Source: Dendrobium chrysotoxum
Taxonomy: Eukaryota > Streptophyta > Magnoliopsida > Asparagales > Orchidaceae
Direction of reading: 5' to 3'
NCBI GenBank assembly: GCA_019925795.1
Contig: CM034311.1
Location: 22,070,231 to 22,134,230, forward strand
DNA length: 64,000 nucleotides
Every line of letters begins with the position of its first letter. The stretch's first letter is position 1. Position numbers and translations under genes: made by a program. This document shows positions 22,500 through 33,856 of the stretch, one piece after another. Below the pieces are notes generated by a model. It did not search any database. It was not told where the DNA came from and saw only the letters and a program-made list of their open reading frames with translations.

Positions 22500-23980
22500 G
22501 GGGTCATTTGACCAAGTTTGACCATCCTAAGACTTAGATTTGACACTTTGACTGGTCCCCATGCCACATGGCAGCTGAGGTGGCATGAGGGAAGGCCTAG
22601 GGGTCTATTGGAATTGCTGGAATGGCTTGAGTTTGAAGGGTTAAAGTTCAAAAGGTCATTTGACCAACTTTGACCTCTCCTAATGCCTTGTTTTGACTGT
22701 TTGACCAGTCAACTTGACTTGTTGACTGGTGAGGTGGCAAAGGAGTGGTCATGGGAGCTGCTTGGGTTAACTCAAAGGGAGTTTGATGGTTTAACATTAG
22801 AGTTTGAGTGTTAAAAGAAGGGATTGAGCTAGTTTGACCAAGTGTCCAAGTGTTGACTTGGTCAAAACTCTCATGATATGACCTATGATAGGTTTAGGAA
22901 TGTTTAAAATATGCATTTAAATAGGATTGAAGGATCTTTGAGTTTTGAAAGGTTTAATTGCAATGGGTTTGAATACATACACATGCGTGAAGAAAGGTTT
23001 AACAAAGTCAATGTAGGTTGACTTGATCCCATCAATCATTGCTATGACTTATCTCATGTTGAGCTTAGATGTACTTGAGCCATGATATGTAATTGGGTTA
23101 AAAGCTTGAAGTAGGTTTGATATGGTGTATGTGATGGTAGGATCAAAACATGAAAGTTTGACCATAATTGGTGGTTTGACCAAGTCAAACCAAGGTTGAT
23201 TTGACTCATGATAAATCTAGACAGGTTTAAAATATTATTTGATATGAATTTGAGAGTTTGAATGATTTGATTGGATCCAATGGGTTGGAATAACCCATTT
23301 GAATCCTTAAGGAACACCTAGGTCAACCTAGGTTGACTCAGTCAACCAGGTTGACCCAGGGGGTGGGTACAGGTTCAACAAGTTTGATTTGATGTTTTGA
23401 ATCTGTTAGAAGTATTTCTAAGATTTAAATGGGTCATTTAAATCAAATGGACCTATTAGGGCTCTTAAAGGGTTTAGTGGGTCAACTGAGTTGAGTGGGT
23501 CAACCAAGTTGACCTAGGGCCAGGGACTGGATCCAAACAGTTCAGAATGACATTCTGAGTCTACTGGTGGTGGTCTCAAAGTCTGGGGAGGTCGTTTGGT
23601 CAAAATGACCTATTTGGGCCCTTAATGGGCCTTTTAGGTCAACCCTGGTTGACTTGGTCAACCAGGTGGGTCCAGGGTCTGGAAATGGGTTCAACAGATT
23701 TGAAATGATATTTGGAGACCAATGGAGGTGGTCCCAAGGTCTGGGGAGGTCATTTGGTCAAAATGACCTGTTTTGACCCTAAAGGGGCCTTCTAGGTCAA
23801 CTAGGTTGACTTGGTCAACCAGGTTGACCCAGGGGCTTGTTCTGGGTTCAATGGGTTTGGTTTGACATTTGAAACTTGCTGGAAGTGACTGCATTTGATT
23901 TGGAGGTCATTTGATCAAAGTGACTATTCACACCCCACAAGGGCATTTTAGTCATTTTGACCCTTGGTCAACTAGGGGTC
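22500..23980. repeat. TTGAC/GTCAA-dense region with about 157-bp tandem units in the B LTR
   Basis: More than thirty TTGAC or GTCAA cores by eye. From about 23270 they are organised into four degenerate units with starts near 23349, 23507, 23663 and 23821 (period 156-158 bp), each with GGTCAACC..GGTTGACC-type inverted pairs and a following CCAGGG...GGGTTCAA. TTGACY is the WRKY W-box core, so binding is possible but is inference. The same region occurs at 44360-45840 in the other LTR. Confidence 0.75.
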
Positions 23981-24559
23981 AAATTGAGTCCTAAAAAATG
24001 CAGTTTATTACTTAATGGGTCATAATCAAGGGCCTGGAGGTGATTGGAGGATTTGGAGAAAGCTCCAGGGTCAAAATCCACTGGGTGGTAGGTCCAGTGG
24101 CATAGACTGTAAATATCTGAAGGTTTTACAGCTTTTGGATTTCAATTCAGTTTCTGGGGTTAGAGATCTCAGAATGAGCTCAAATTTGGAGGGTTATCTC
24201 TAGAGACATGTCACATCAGTGTGGAACTGATAGATCTTGAATCAAAGGTCATTTGATAGGGTTTTGAAATGTTCAAAGATTAACTGGAAAAGGCTTTAAG
24301 GACTTAGACCTTTAGCCTTGGATTTGAATCTAGAAATCTGGTTTTGAATTGGATTTTGAGTTTGAATGATTGGATTTGAATTACCCAAATCATTCATGAC
24401 CATTTAGAGATCATAAATGATAGGATAGGATTAAAGTTTGATCAAAGGTAGAATGAGGGTTTGAACTAGAGTTTGGATTTTGAACTGGATTAAATTCTTG
24501 ATTTTGCTCAAGGTTTGAATTGAGGATATGGATTAAAGTTTGATTTGTTTTAGATTTTG

Positions 24560-25200
24560 AATATATTTGAGGACTGGATAGATCTTAGATCTAGGAGGAT
24601 CCTAGGACCTAAATTGATTTAGGGGAAATCCCAGGGTCCAGAGCAGATCCTAAGGACTGAAGTCTAGGAAACTCCTAAGGTTTAAGAAACCCTAAAGTCT
24701 GGGATTTAGAAGGTTCTTAGGATCTAGGATAGATCTTAAAGTCTGGATTCTAGGAAGATCCTAGGGTCTAGATAGATCTGAGGTCTAGAAGAAACCTAAA
24801 ACCTAAACTAATCTAAAGTCTGGTAGAATCCTAGGGTCTAGAATAGATCCTAGGGTCTGAAGTCTGGAAAGATTCTAGAGTCTAGAAGTCCTAGGGTCTA
24901 GGATCTAGAATAGTCTTAGGATCTAGAAGAATCCTAAACTCTAGATAGATCTAGGAGAATCCTAAGGTCTAAGAGGATCATATGATCTAGAGTCAGGTAG
25001 AATCCTAGGGTCTAGAATAGATCCTAGGGCTGAAGTCTAGGAGAATCCTAGAATCTAGATTTATCTTAAATTGTATTGATCTGGGGTCAGGATTAATTTG
25101 AATTTGGATTGATCTTAAAGTTTGGATTGATCTAAGATCAGATTGATCCTGGGGTTAAGATTGATCCTAAGGATTGGAAAGATCCTAAGGTCTGGATTGG
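24560..25200. repeat. Degenerate GGTCTAGATCCTAGG repeat in the B LTR
   Basis: About 640 bp built from short variants of AGATCCTAGG and GGTCTAGGA in loose tandem order, next to the LTR end. Repeated at 46420-47055 in the other LTR. No coding potential. Confidence 0.8.
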
Positions 25201-25230
25201 TCCTACTGAGCTCATACAAAAATGAGGTCA

Positions 25231-25247
25231 ATAAATGGACCCCCAAT
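25231..25247 (-). promoter_or_regulatory. Polypurine-like tract of element B
   Basis: On the minus strand ATTGGGGGTCCATTTAT stands immediately before the LTR start TGACCTCATTTTTG. It is purine-rich only in its first half, so it is a weaker tract than usual. Position supports the role. Confidence 0.55.
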
Positions 25248-25317
25248 ATGTGTAATAGAATGTAGTTATATTGCACATATTGGTGTTGACCGAATAGAAT
25301 AGTCAAGTCTAGAGTTT

Positions 25318-26390
25318 TGATCCTAAGGGAAAGAAAAGTCTATCCCTGGGGAATCGGGGTTTGAACAGATACTTGGGTAGTGCTAGAAAAGCGTACTCTA
25401 CCACTAGTGGGTCTGGTCCTAAGGGAAAGGAAGACTCTATCCCTAAAGGATAAGAAGGTCTGGATGATCGTATAGAAAGGAAGAATTCCTAACTACAGAG
25501 GATCGAGTCTAGATTTGATTCTAAGGGAAAGAAAATCCTAACCTTAGAAAACTAGATTTGAAAGGATACTAGGATAGTGTTGGAAACAGCGTACTCTACC
25601 ACTAGTGGATTTAATCCTAAAGGAAGGGAAGTCCTACCCTAAAGGAAAAAGGAGGTCTGGATGATCATATAGAAAGGGAGAATCCCTAACTACAGAGGAT
25701 CGAGTCTGAATTTGATACTAAGGCAATGCCACAAAGGGCGTACTCTACTACTACTAGATCTAATCCTAAGGGAAGGGAGAAATACCTAGCCCTAAAGAAA
25801 AGAAAGCTTGATTAAGATTGATTCCAGGATGGTGCCATAGAGGACTTGATCCATCACTAAGAAGTCTAATCCTAAAGGAAGGAGAAAAGCTTAACCTTGA
25901 GGAGAAGAAAGTTTGAATTTGGAATTGAAATTGAATCCAGGACGGGGCCACAAGGGACTTATTCCATCACTTGGGAATCAAATCCTAAGAGAAGGAGAAT
26001 ACTTACTCTTAAGAAAAGAGAACTGGATGATCTCATAGGAAGATAATATTGCTTCCTATAGGAGGTCAGATTTAAAGATTTGAAATTTGAAATTAGAATA
26101 GTGCCACAAAGGGCGTTATCCATCCCTAGTAGATCTAATCATAAGGAAAGAAAGCACGATGACTCACATCTGTCCTTAAGGAAAAAAAACTGGAGGACCC
26201 TGAGGGAAAGATGTATTGCTTCCTACAGAAGGTCGGATCTAGGTTTTAAATCTAGGATGGTGTCACAGAAGACGTACTCCATCACTAGAGGATTTAATCC
26301 TAAGGATAGAAAACACAATGACTCATATCTAACCTTAAGGAAAAGGAAATTAGATGATCTTGTGGGAAGGAAGCATTGCTTCGCACATGA
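25318..26390 (-). repeat. Long-period degenerate repeats in the 3' UTR of element B
   Basis: Variants of CACTAGTGGATCTAATCCTAAGG recur near 25405, 25600, 25755, 25853, 25970, 26125 and 26280, and GGTCTGGATGATC near 25457 and 25654 (197 bp apart). Spacing is irregular (about 100-195 bp). Several units hold longer, imperfect versions of the hairpin that becomes regular in the next array, for example arms ATAGGAAG and CTTCCTAT near 26035-26065. Confidence 0.75.
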
Positions 26391-26394
26391 TCGG

Positions 26395-27080
26395 ATCTGG
26401 ATTGATCGTATGTAAAGGAAACTTGCTTTACATAGAGGATCAGGTCTGGATGATCACGTATAGAGGAAACTCGCTCTGTACAGAAGATCGGATCTGGGAT
26501 GATCGTATGTGAAGGAAACTTGCTTCACATAGAGGATTGAATCTGGATGATCGTGTATATAGAGGGAACTTGCTCTATACAGAGGATCGGGTCAGGAATG
26601 ATCATATGTGAAGGAAACTTGCTTCACATAGAGGATCGAATCTGGAATGATCGTATACAGAGAAAACTTGCTTTGTATAGAGGATCAGGTCTGGATTGAT
26701 CGTATATAGAGGAAACTTGCTCTATATAGAGGATCAAGTCTGGATTGATCGTATATAGAGGAAACTTGCTCTATATAGAGGATCAAGTCTGGAATGATCA
26801 TATGTGAAGGAAACTTGCTTCACATAGAGGATCGAATCTGGAATGATCGTATATAGAAGAAACTTGCTTTGTATAGAGGATCAGGTCTGGATTGATCGTA
26901 TATAGAGGAAACTTGCTCTATATAGAGGATCAAGTCTGGATTGATCGTATATAGAGGAAACTTGCTCTATATAGGGATCAAGTCTGGAATGATCATATGT
27001 GAAGGAAACTTGCTTCACATAGAGGATCGAGTCTGGAATGATCATATACAGAGGGAACTTGCTCTGTATAGAGGATCGGA
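26395..27080 (-). repeat. 49-bp tandem array with a covarying hairpin in the 3' UTR of element B
   Basis: About 14 head-to-tail units of 49-50 bp, each starting CTGGA(T/A)TGATC. Each unit has an inverted repeat around GAAACTTG. Arm pairs differ between units but stay complementary: TATGTGAAG/CTTCACATA, TATATAGAG/CTCTATATA, TATGTAAAG/CTTTACATA, TATACAGAG/CTCTGTATA. Units 6-9 and 10-13 form a 196-bp higher-order repeat. Hypervariable tandem repeats at this 3' UTR site are known in Tat/Ogre elements and can seed satellites. Confidence 0.9.
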
Positions 27081-27385
27081 TTTGAATTCTGGAATTTGAG
27101 ATTTGAATTCTGGAATTTGAAATTTGAATGATTTTTGAACTTGAATTTAAAGATGTTTGAATTTGAAACTGGATTTGTCGAATTTTGAGTTTGAAAGGTC
27201 TTGAATTTGTGATGTATTTTGAATTTGATTCGAATTAGTTTTGAGTTTGAAAATTTTGAATTTGAAATTTGATTTTAATTGAGGTTGAATTTGATTTCGA
27301 ATTTTGGATTTTGAAAAACCTGGACAAAATTGAACTGAATAGATTCAAAATTTGAAAATTTTATTGATTCGAAATTCGAGCTACA

Positions 27386-30364
27386 TCAAGCATAGTATTT
27401 TTGCAGGAATCGCCCATTTACAGGAAGCATTGGGTGATCTCCTTTACAATCCACTAGCTGATACGAGCCTCCTTCGTAAACTGTTTCCACTACGAAGGGT
27501 CCTTCCCAGGTTGGTTCAAACTTTCCACCGAGCTTTCGGTGGGCTAAGATAGGCCTCCGAAGAACCAAGACCAAGTCGCCTACTCGGAAGGTTCTAGGTC
27601 GCACTAACTTATCATGAGCTTGAACCATTCTGGCTTTATAAAGTTCTAGACTCTGCTGGGCTTGGAGACGACGTTCTTCAAGACCCTCAAGTTCTTCAAG
27701 TCGAAGTTGTGCATTCTGTTCTGTTGTGATCTGATTCTGGACTGCAGTTCTGAGTGAAGGGATTTGAATTTCCAGAGGGAGTACGGCCTCGGACCCATAC
27801 ACTAGTGCAAACGGTGTGGATTGGGTCGGGGTTCGATATGTGGTCCTGTAGGCCCACAGAGCTTCCACCAACCTCTCATCCCACTGACGTTTATTGTCAT
27901 CCAGGGTCTTTTTGATGATTTGTACCAGGGTTTTGTTGAAGGCCTCAGCCAATCCATTAGCCCGCGGGTAATAGATTGTTGAGTATCTCCAATCAATACC
28001 GTGGTGCCTTGCAAAGTTATTGATTTTTGTAGACTTGAAAGCGGACCCATTATCGGATATGATTCTGCGAGGCACGCCGAATCGATATACGATATGGTCA
28101 CGAAAGAATTTCATTACATGATGTGATGTTACATTTCTTAGTGGTACTGCTTCTGCCCACTTTGAAAAGTAATCAGTCGCTGCTAAGATGAAGCGATGAC
28201 CCCTTGAAGAAGGAGGGTCAATTGGCCCGACGATATCCGTGCCCCAACTTTCGAAGGGCCACGAGGCTATCGTAGGATGCAACACATTAGGCGGCTGATG
28301 TAAAACCACACCATGAACTTGGCATTGATGACAACATTTTGCAATTTTCATGCAATCGTCAATCATCGTAGGCCAGTAATAACCAAGTCTTTTGATTTTC
28401 ATTTTCATCTTAGGACCCGATTGATGAGCACCGCACAGTCCAGCATGGACTTCGTTAACGATCTTCAGGGCCTCTCGTTTGTCTAAACAACGGAGCCACA
28501 TCTGATCGAACGATCGTCGGTACAATGTATCGTTGACTAGTGCATATGATAGGGCACGTTTCTTAATTTGATTGGCAAGAGACCTGTCGTGGGGAAGCTT
28601 GCCTTCTTGCAAATACTTGATTATTGGTTGTCTCCAATCTTGTTCTTCATCGACTGCTGAAGATGTAGAAAGGACCCGGGAAGATTGATTGTTGAGGTAT
28701 TCCATGTCTACAGGGGACAGGACTTGACGACCCTGAACTTCTATAGGGATGAAGTCTTCTTTTGGGCAAACAAATTCCTTTGCAAGCTTTGCTAGGGCAT
28801 CCGCCGATGAATTGCTTCCACGAGGAACCCTATACATAGTTACAATAGGAATTTTCTCGAGTAGGTGCATTGTGTATTGGTGATATTTCAGGAGTTTAGG
28901 ATTCAAAACCTTATAGGTCCCTCCAACTTGGTTGATCACCAGTTGAGAGTCACCATAGATCTTAATCTCTTTAATCTCCATCAGGATTGCAAGTTCCAGA
29001 CCAGTTATCAAAGCTTCGTACTCAGCTTCGTTGTTCGTATAAGGTTCTGATAAATGGTAGAAAAAGTGCATCATTCCCTTATCCGGTGTTATGAAAACCA
29101 GACTGACTCCGGCTTTCCCAGGAATAGTAGATTGAGGTGTTTTGCCCCTTTGAGAGGACGCTGCACCATCAAAATACATTTCCCAGGTTTGAACATTGGA
29201 TTCCTCGAAACTCATGATTTGCTCGTCGGGTAAATCATCATTTAGAGGAGATTCCGCCGGTAGCGGGTGTGCCGCAAGGAAGTCGGCGACGGCCTGCCCT
29301 TTCACAGCACGCAGGGGAATGAAAGTGATTTCAAATTGTAACAATATCATAGACCAACGAGCCAGACGTCCTGACAACGCGGGCCGGGTCATAAGATATT
29401 GCAGGGGGTTGACATTGGAAATCAGACTGACCTGATGAGAAAGCATGTAATGTCTTAGTTTTTGTGCTGCAAAGACTAAAGCAAGGCAATATTTCTCAAT
29501 TGCAGGATATCGGATTTCCGTTGGGAGTAATCTCTGACTCAGGTAGTAGAGGGCATTCTCTTTCCCATCGTCATTGATTTGAGCTAGAAGAGCCCCAAGA
29601 GATTCGTCAAGGGCTGCAGTGTAAAGGATTAAAGGTCTTCCCGGAATGGGGGCTGCCAAAACTGGCGAATTTATCAGGTATTGTTTGATATTTTTGAAAG
29701 CATTTTGACATTTCTCGTCCCAAATGAATTTGGCGTCCTTTTTAGCTAGGACAGAGAATGGTTGATATCTTCCAGAAAGATTAGAAATGAATCTTCTTAT
29801 ATACGCCAGCCTGCCCTGGAGAGATCTCAGTTGAGTGAGACTCTTAGGAGGCGGCATATTTAAGATAGCTTTAATTTTGGCAGGATCAATTTTGATTCCA
29901 CGGTGCCTGACTACGAAACCTAAGAATTTCTCTGATGTGACGCCGAAAGCGCACTTCAAGGGATTCATTTTGAGGTCGTAGCGGCGCAACCGCTCGAAAA
30001 CAGTTCTTAAATCATAAAGATGAGCCTCTTTTACTCTGCTCTTGACAACTAAATCGTCGATATAACATTCGACTTGATTATGTATTAAGTCATCAAAGAT
30101 ATGAGTCATGGCCCGCTGGTAGGTTGCACCAGCATTTTTGAGGCCAAAGGGCATCACTTTATAACAAAAGATCCCTATAGGACTTCTGAATGCAGTGTTT
30201 CTCTCATCCTCTGGGGCCATCTTGATTTGATTATAACCAGACGAGCCATCCATAAAGGAGAAAACAACGTGCGAGGAGGCAATGTCCACCATGAGTTCTG
30301 GGATTGGCAAAGGAAATTCATCCTTAGGACATGCCTTATTCAGGTCTCTATAGTCAACACAGAC
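27386..30364 (-). pseudogene. Element B pol: RT, RNase H, second RNase H, integrase
   Basis: An open stretch of 974 residues from a Met at 30310. RT: FSFMDGSSGYNQIKM (residues 17-31), VMPFGLKNAG (52-61) and catalytic YIDD (83-86). RNase H about 215-345. A second, archaeal-like RNase H about 375-515 has MYFDGAAS (Asp381), NNEAEYEAL, YGDSQLV (Asp454) and ADALAKLA. Integrase has a zinc-binding part (His622, His629, Cys660, Cys663) and catalytic Asp692, Asp753 and Glu789, followed by a C-terminal domain with GPFVVETV. This part is complete and unbroken, but the in-frame TGA at 30365-30367 cuts it from its N-terminus, so it is unlikely to be translated as the full polyprotein. It is the most intact coding region in the window. 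Confidence 0.92.
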
Positions 30365-31543
30365 TCAGATTTGACCATTCTTCTTTTGAACTGGCACGAC
30401 GCTGGCTACCCAAGAAGGATATTGTTCTTCTCGAATAAATCCGGCCTCTGCCAACTTCTTGACTTCAGAAACGACTTGTTGTTCGATCTCCAGACGCATA
30501 CGTCGTGGAGCTTGCTTGACAGGAATGGCATCATGTCGGATTCCAAGTTTATGGACTGCTACGTCAGCGGACAACCCCGGCATTTCGTCGTATGTCCAGG
30601 CAAAGCAATCTTTAAACTCGGATAGAAGTTGAATTAGATCCTTAGACTCATCCTCACTCAACAAAGAACTTATGAAAGTGGGGCGAGGGTCATCCTCTGT
30701 TCCAAGGTTGATTTCTTTAAGTTCATCGACTGTTGATTTAATTTCTTCTTCGAATTCAGGGGGTGCATCCCGAACCTGAAGTTCGTCAGAATCATCAAAA
30801 GTCTCCAAACAAAGTCCATCGAATGAATCAATGACTTTAGTAGGGATATTTTTAAATTCAGGACGACTAGTTATCATTAGACAAAATTCGTCATCGTCAA
30901 ACGACCTAACGGTACTAAAGCCGATACCACTGGTCCAATCTTTATTAAATTTTGAATTCCAAAGACTTTCGTGGTATCTAGCCTGACCCTTAGTCCATTG
31001 ACTCGGAGCAAAACCTTTAGAGATAAGAGACTTAACACCAGCAGGAAAGTAGCCAAAAGGTAATTCCATTAATTCATTGAAATTTGCCTCTTCAAGGATT
31101 ACATCATCTTCATTCCTTGAGGAGGAAGAGCCAGGGAAGAACTTCTTGGCTTTCCTTACTTCTCCATCTAAGTTCGGAGCATCCTTAATTACTAACCCTA
31201 AGACCCTGTCAGCAGACAGTGGGGTTAAGGTTAAGGATTCAACCGTTCTATTAAGCTTTTCATACAAACTCAATTCAGGCTCGTCACTTTGAATATTTAA
31301 TTTTGTATCCTCCTGGTCGCTATCTGATTCTAAAGTGAGATCAAACTTCGGAGGAGGATTGATTTTTGTATAGTCAAAAGCAAATCTGGCACCTCTTTTT
31401 CTTGAATCTTCATCAGAACTTGTTTCAAGTTCGACGTAGATCGGGGAATTTCTTTTTTCAATGGAAGGGCAACCTCGACCGCGTGCTCTTTGGGCCATCC
31501 TCCCACCTCTGTGAAGTATAATGTTTGGAGGCCTGAAGATCAC
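30365..31543 (-). pseudogene. Element B pol N-terminal part (linker and RT start)
   Basis: 392 residues: an acidic, low-complexity N-terminal part, then the standard Tat/Ogre lead-in to RT: LLSEFKDCFAWTYDEMPGL, VAVHKLGIRHDAIPVKQ, AGFIREEQYPSWVASVVPV, KKNGQI. It stops at TGA 30365-30367, a CGA-to-TGA type change, and the RT continues in the same frame (VCVDYRDLNKACPKDEFPLP). Relative to the protease ORF (ending 31563) there is a frame change. Ogre elements carry an intron between protease and RT, so this could be an intron border rather than a mutation. I could not define splice sites with confidence. Confidence 0.85.
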
Positions 31544-31562
31544 ACGCTCGACGTCGTCTTCA

Positions 31563-32450
31563 CTACTTGAGTTTTGTCTCTTTTGATTTTTGACTTTTTT
31601 TTCTCAATCTTTGAATTGCTTTTGAACTTTGATTTTCTGCTTTTTCCTCCTTGACGTTGATCTCTACCCTAGAACAAGTAGTGGACCCTTTAGGTATGTA
31701 GTACGCTGCATCCTCGTAGATCCCGATCTCGTGAATAGAGAATGGTTGCAGATCACCCTTAATTTCAAACTCAATGCCATCTCGTTGGTACTTGATGCAT
31801 TGATGTAGGGTAGAAGGAACCATCCTATACTCATGGATCCAGGGCCTTCCTAGGAGCGCGTTAAAGGACGTTGCCGAATCAATTATATGAAATTTCACTT
31901 CAGTTTTCAATTCTCCTATCTCTAGAAGAAGGGTAACTGAACCTAAAGCCTTCTCGCCCTTTTCATTGAACCCACGAAGCACTAACTTGTCAGTTGAGAG
32001 CTTGCTAGTATCAATTCTAAGGTATGCGAGAGTCTTTATGTTCATCATGTTGACCGATGCACCTGGGTCAACTAAAACTCTTGAAAACTTAAACTTGCCC
32101 ACATTTACTGTGATGTAAAGTGGACGATTGTAGTCGGCAGTTCCAAGGAGTAAATCTTCGTCAGAGAAGGTAACCCCAGGGATTTCCTTAAAGTACAAAG
32201 CTTCTTCCTCGGAAGTTGAGGCTAATTGAGCTAAGCAAATCTCTGGGTCGAGAAGTGCTTTAATTAGAGTCTCCCTCATCTCTTTTGAAAGGACAAGGGC
32301 ATCATAAATACTCAATTTGGCAGGCAACTTCTTAAGGTGAGCTAAGACATTGTAATCAACACTTGGAACATTAACGTTGGGACCCGGTGGATTTGAAAGA
32401 ATTAGAGTTGATTGTTGAGCGGGGATTTGAATTGGATCATCAGAAATAAC
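31563..32450 (-). pseudogene. Element B aspartic protease region
   Basis: The ORF from a Met at 32327 has the retropepsin core VLVDPGASVNMM, followed by KLVLRGFNEKGEKALGSV and the flap/helix signature FNALLGRPWIHE. It is followed by a basic C-terminal tail. The catalytic triad is D-P-G rather than the usual D-T/S-G; the catalytic Asp itself is kept. In this subfamily the second position varies, so activity cannot be judged. The frame is continuous with the upstream 32451-33341 ORF across a single TAA (32451-32453), so gag and protease were one reading frame. Confidence 0.85.
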
Positions 32451-33341
32451 TTATTTTCCTTTATCCTGAGGAGGTAGCCTAGGGGGTAAGACCTTCCCAC
32501 CACGTAGTTGTACTTGCACGACTTCATCGGAAGAACAAACTACAGGGGAGTCTACGCTCTCCTTAGGCGATTGATTGTCGTTATCTGAGCGAGAGTCTGA
32601 ATCTGAAAAGTCTATCACGACAGGACTCCCTTGAAAGTTAATTTCAGGGGTCTCACTATCTGATAAGACATCATATTCGTTTCTCTCTTGAAGAGTCAAA
32701 TCTGGAGAGTTGAGTGTTTGAATTTCTTGATTGATCTCAACTTGTTCTTGATTATTTTCAACAGAAGAGTCGTTTACATTTTCATTCTCAACATTAATCA
32801 TCAAAATTTGAGCAGAAGGATCAGACTTTTTATTTAATTTTTGACCCTTTGCCTTTGATGGGGCAAAGTAAAAGTCAGATAATTTCAGTGGTGACAGAGG
32901 TTTTGAGCCACCATCAACCACTTGTACAGATCTCTCATCAACAAATTTCCTCTCTACAGAAAGTTCACTCTTTTTATTTTTATTTAATACAGTAGTTCCT
33001 AAAACTACTGGAGAGGAAACTGTCCCAACGTTCTCCTGCGAAGCCTCGAGGTCAACCTCCCAGATCGGGTCCCGGGCTCTCGTCGGTAACTGTTGAGAAA
33101 GACGAAAAGATTTATTAATCGACTTTTTAAATGCCCGGGATAGTGCTATATCCCAACCATCTTCAATGGACGGAGAAAAGTTAGAATTCATACCTGAGAT
33201 AGATTTGACAGACCCCTGATCCGGATCGACCAGGTACTCCTTTGGAATTATAATATTACCTTGACGGAGTTCTTTTCTAGCCAAACTTTGAAGACGATGC
33301 AGTCTTCGATTGTGTGGCCTAACATGCGATGGTAGGGGCAA
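32451..33341 (-). pseudogene. Element B gag-pro linker
   Basis: 296 residues, acidic and low-complexity, with no known domain except the beginning: RQGNIIIPKEYLVDPDQ is the usual continuation after the gag zinc knuckle in Ogre-like elements. It overlaps the upstream gag ORF in another frame, so a 1-nt frameshift lies near 33270-33285. The first residues of the ORF (before about residue 22) are an out-of-frame reading of the zinc-knuckle region and are not real. It ends at TAA 32451-32453. Confidence 0.65.
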
Positions 33342-33847
33342 AAAGTTGGATCATCCTTCTTATTTGCCTCTTCCGGCTTCTTGGCCTCCGGCAATCGAAA
33401 ATCTGGCTTCTTCTGAAGACTTTTAAAGATCTTTCTCACCGACTCCCTTTTAAATAGATATGTATGAGCCAATCTCTCTTTAAAAGAAATCGGGTGAGAA
33501 TCTCTTATGGGTTGAGAAGTTACCTGAAAAGGTGGAGATTTCTGAGTTTGTTGTGTTGGAGAATTACTGGACTGAACATTCATTGGTTTCTTCCCCTTAT
33601 CAACAGCTGAAACCATTGCTGTTCTCTTTTCAAAGGACTTCAATGGTTTACTAGCTTTCTTTTCCTCAGTAGAATCCTTCAGGAATGGCATTTTGGAAGC
33701 CTCTTCCTGTAGATTACTAGCCTTATTCAAAAGTTTTTCGAAGGTTTTGATAGTGAAACCCTTCAGGAGAAAAGCAATAGGCCCGTGGATGTTCTTTAAA
33801 AGAATCTCCACTGCATGTTGTTCTTGCAACTGGGGTTCACACTTCAT
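33248..33847 (-). pseudogene. Element B gag, C-terminal part with zinc knuckle
   Basis: Begins CEPQLQEQHAVEILLKNI, the normal continuation of gag after the TGA at 33857-33859, in the same frame. Near the end is the nucleocapsid-type knuckle FCPYHRMLGHTIEDC (C-x2-H...GH-x4-C), the form usual in Tat/Ogre gag, which binds the element RNA. The final dozen residues are a frameshifted tail. Confidence 0.85.
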
Positions 33848-33856
33848 CGAGAGATT

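Larger units (their letters stand above)
17559..25230 (-). repeat. Element B 3' LTR (7.67 kb, with a 1.2-kb deletion)
   Basis: It begins TGTTTTGATTG and ends AATGAGGTCA on the plus strand and aligns along its length with 38230-47088. It lacks the segment corresponding to about 39657-40842. The LTR contains, from low to high coordinate, conserved small hairpins (18011-18068), an AT-rich zone with (TA)n, a GC-rich zone with palindromes (21300-22150), TTGAC-dense 157-bp tandem units (to about 23980) and GATCCTAGG-type degenerate repeats (24560-25200). ORFs within it (for example at 21344 and 21900) are not shared in frame with any known family. Confidence 0.85.

Noticed and set aside
23054..23894. 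Minus-strand ORFs in the TTGAC-rich tandem region
   Set aside because: They are translations of repeat units; composition and period explain them.
26080..26415. 111-codon plus-strand ORF
   Set aside because: It covers the irregular 3' UTR repeats of element B and encodes repeat-derived residues such as LSLRKKNWRTL.
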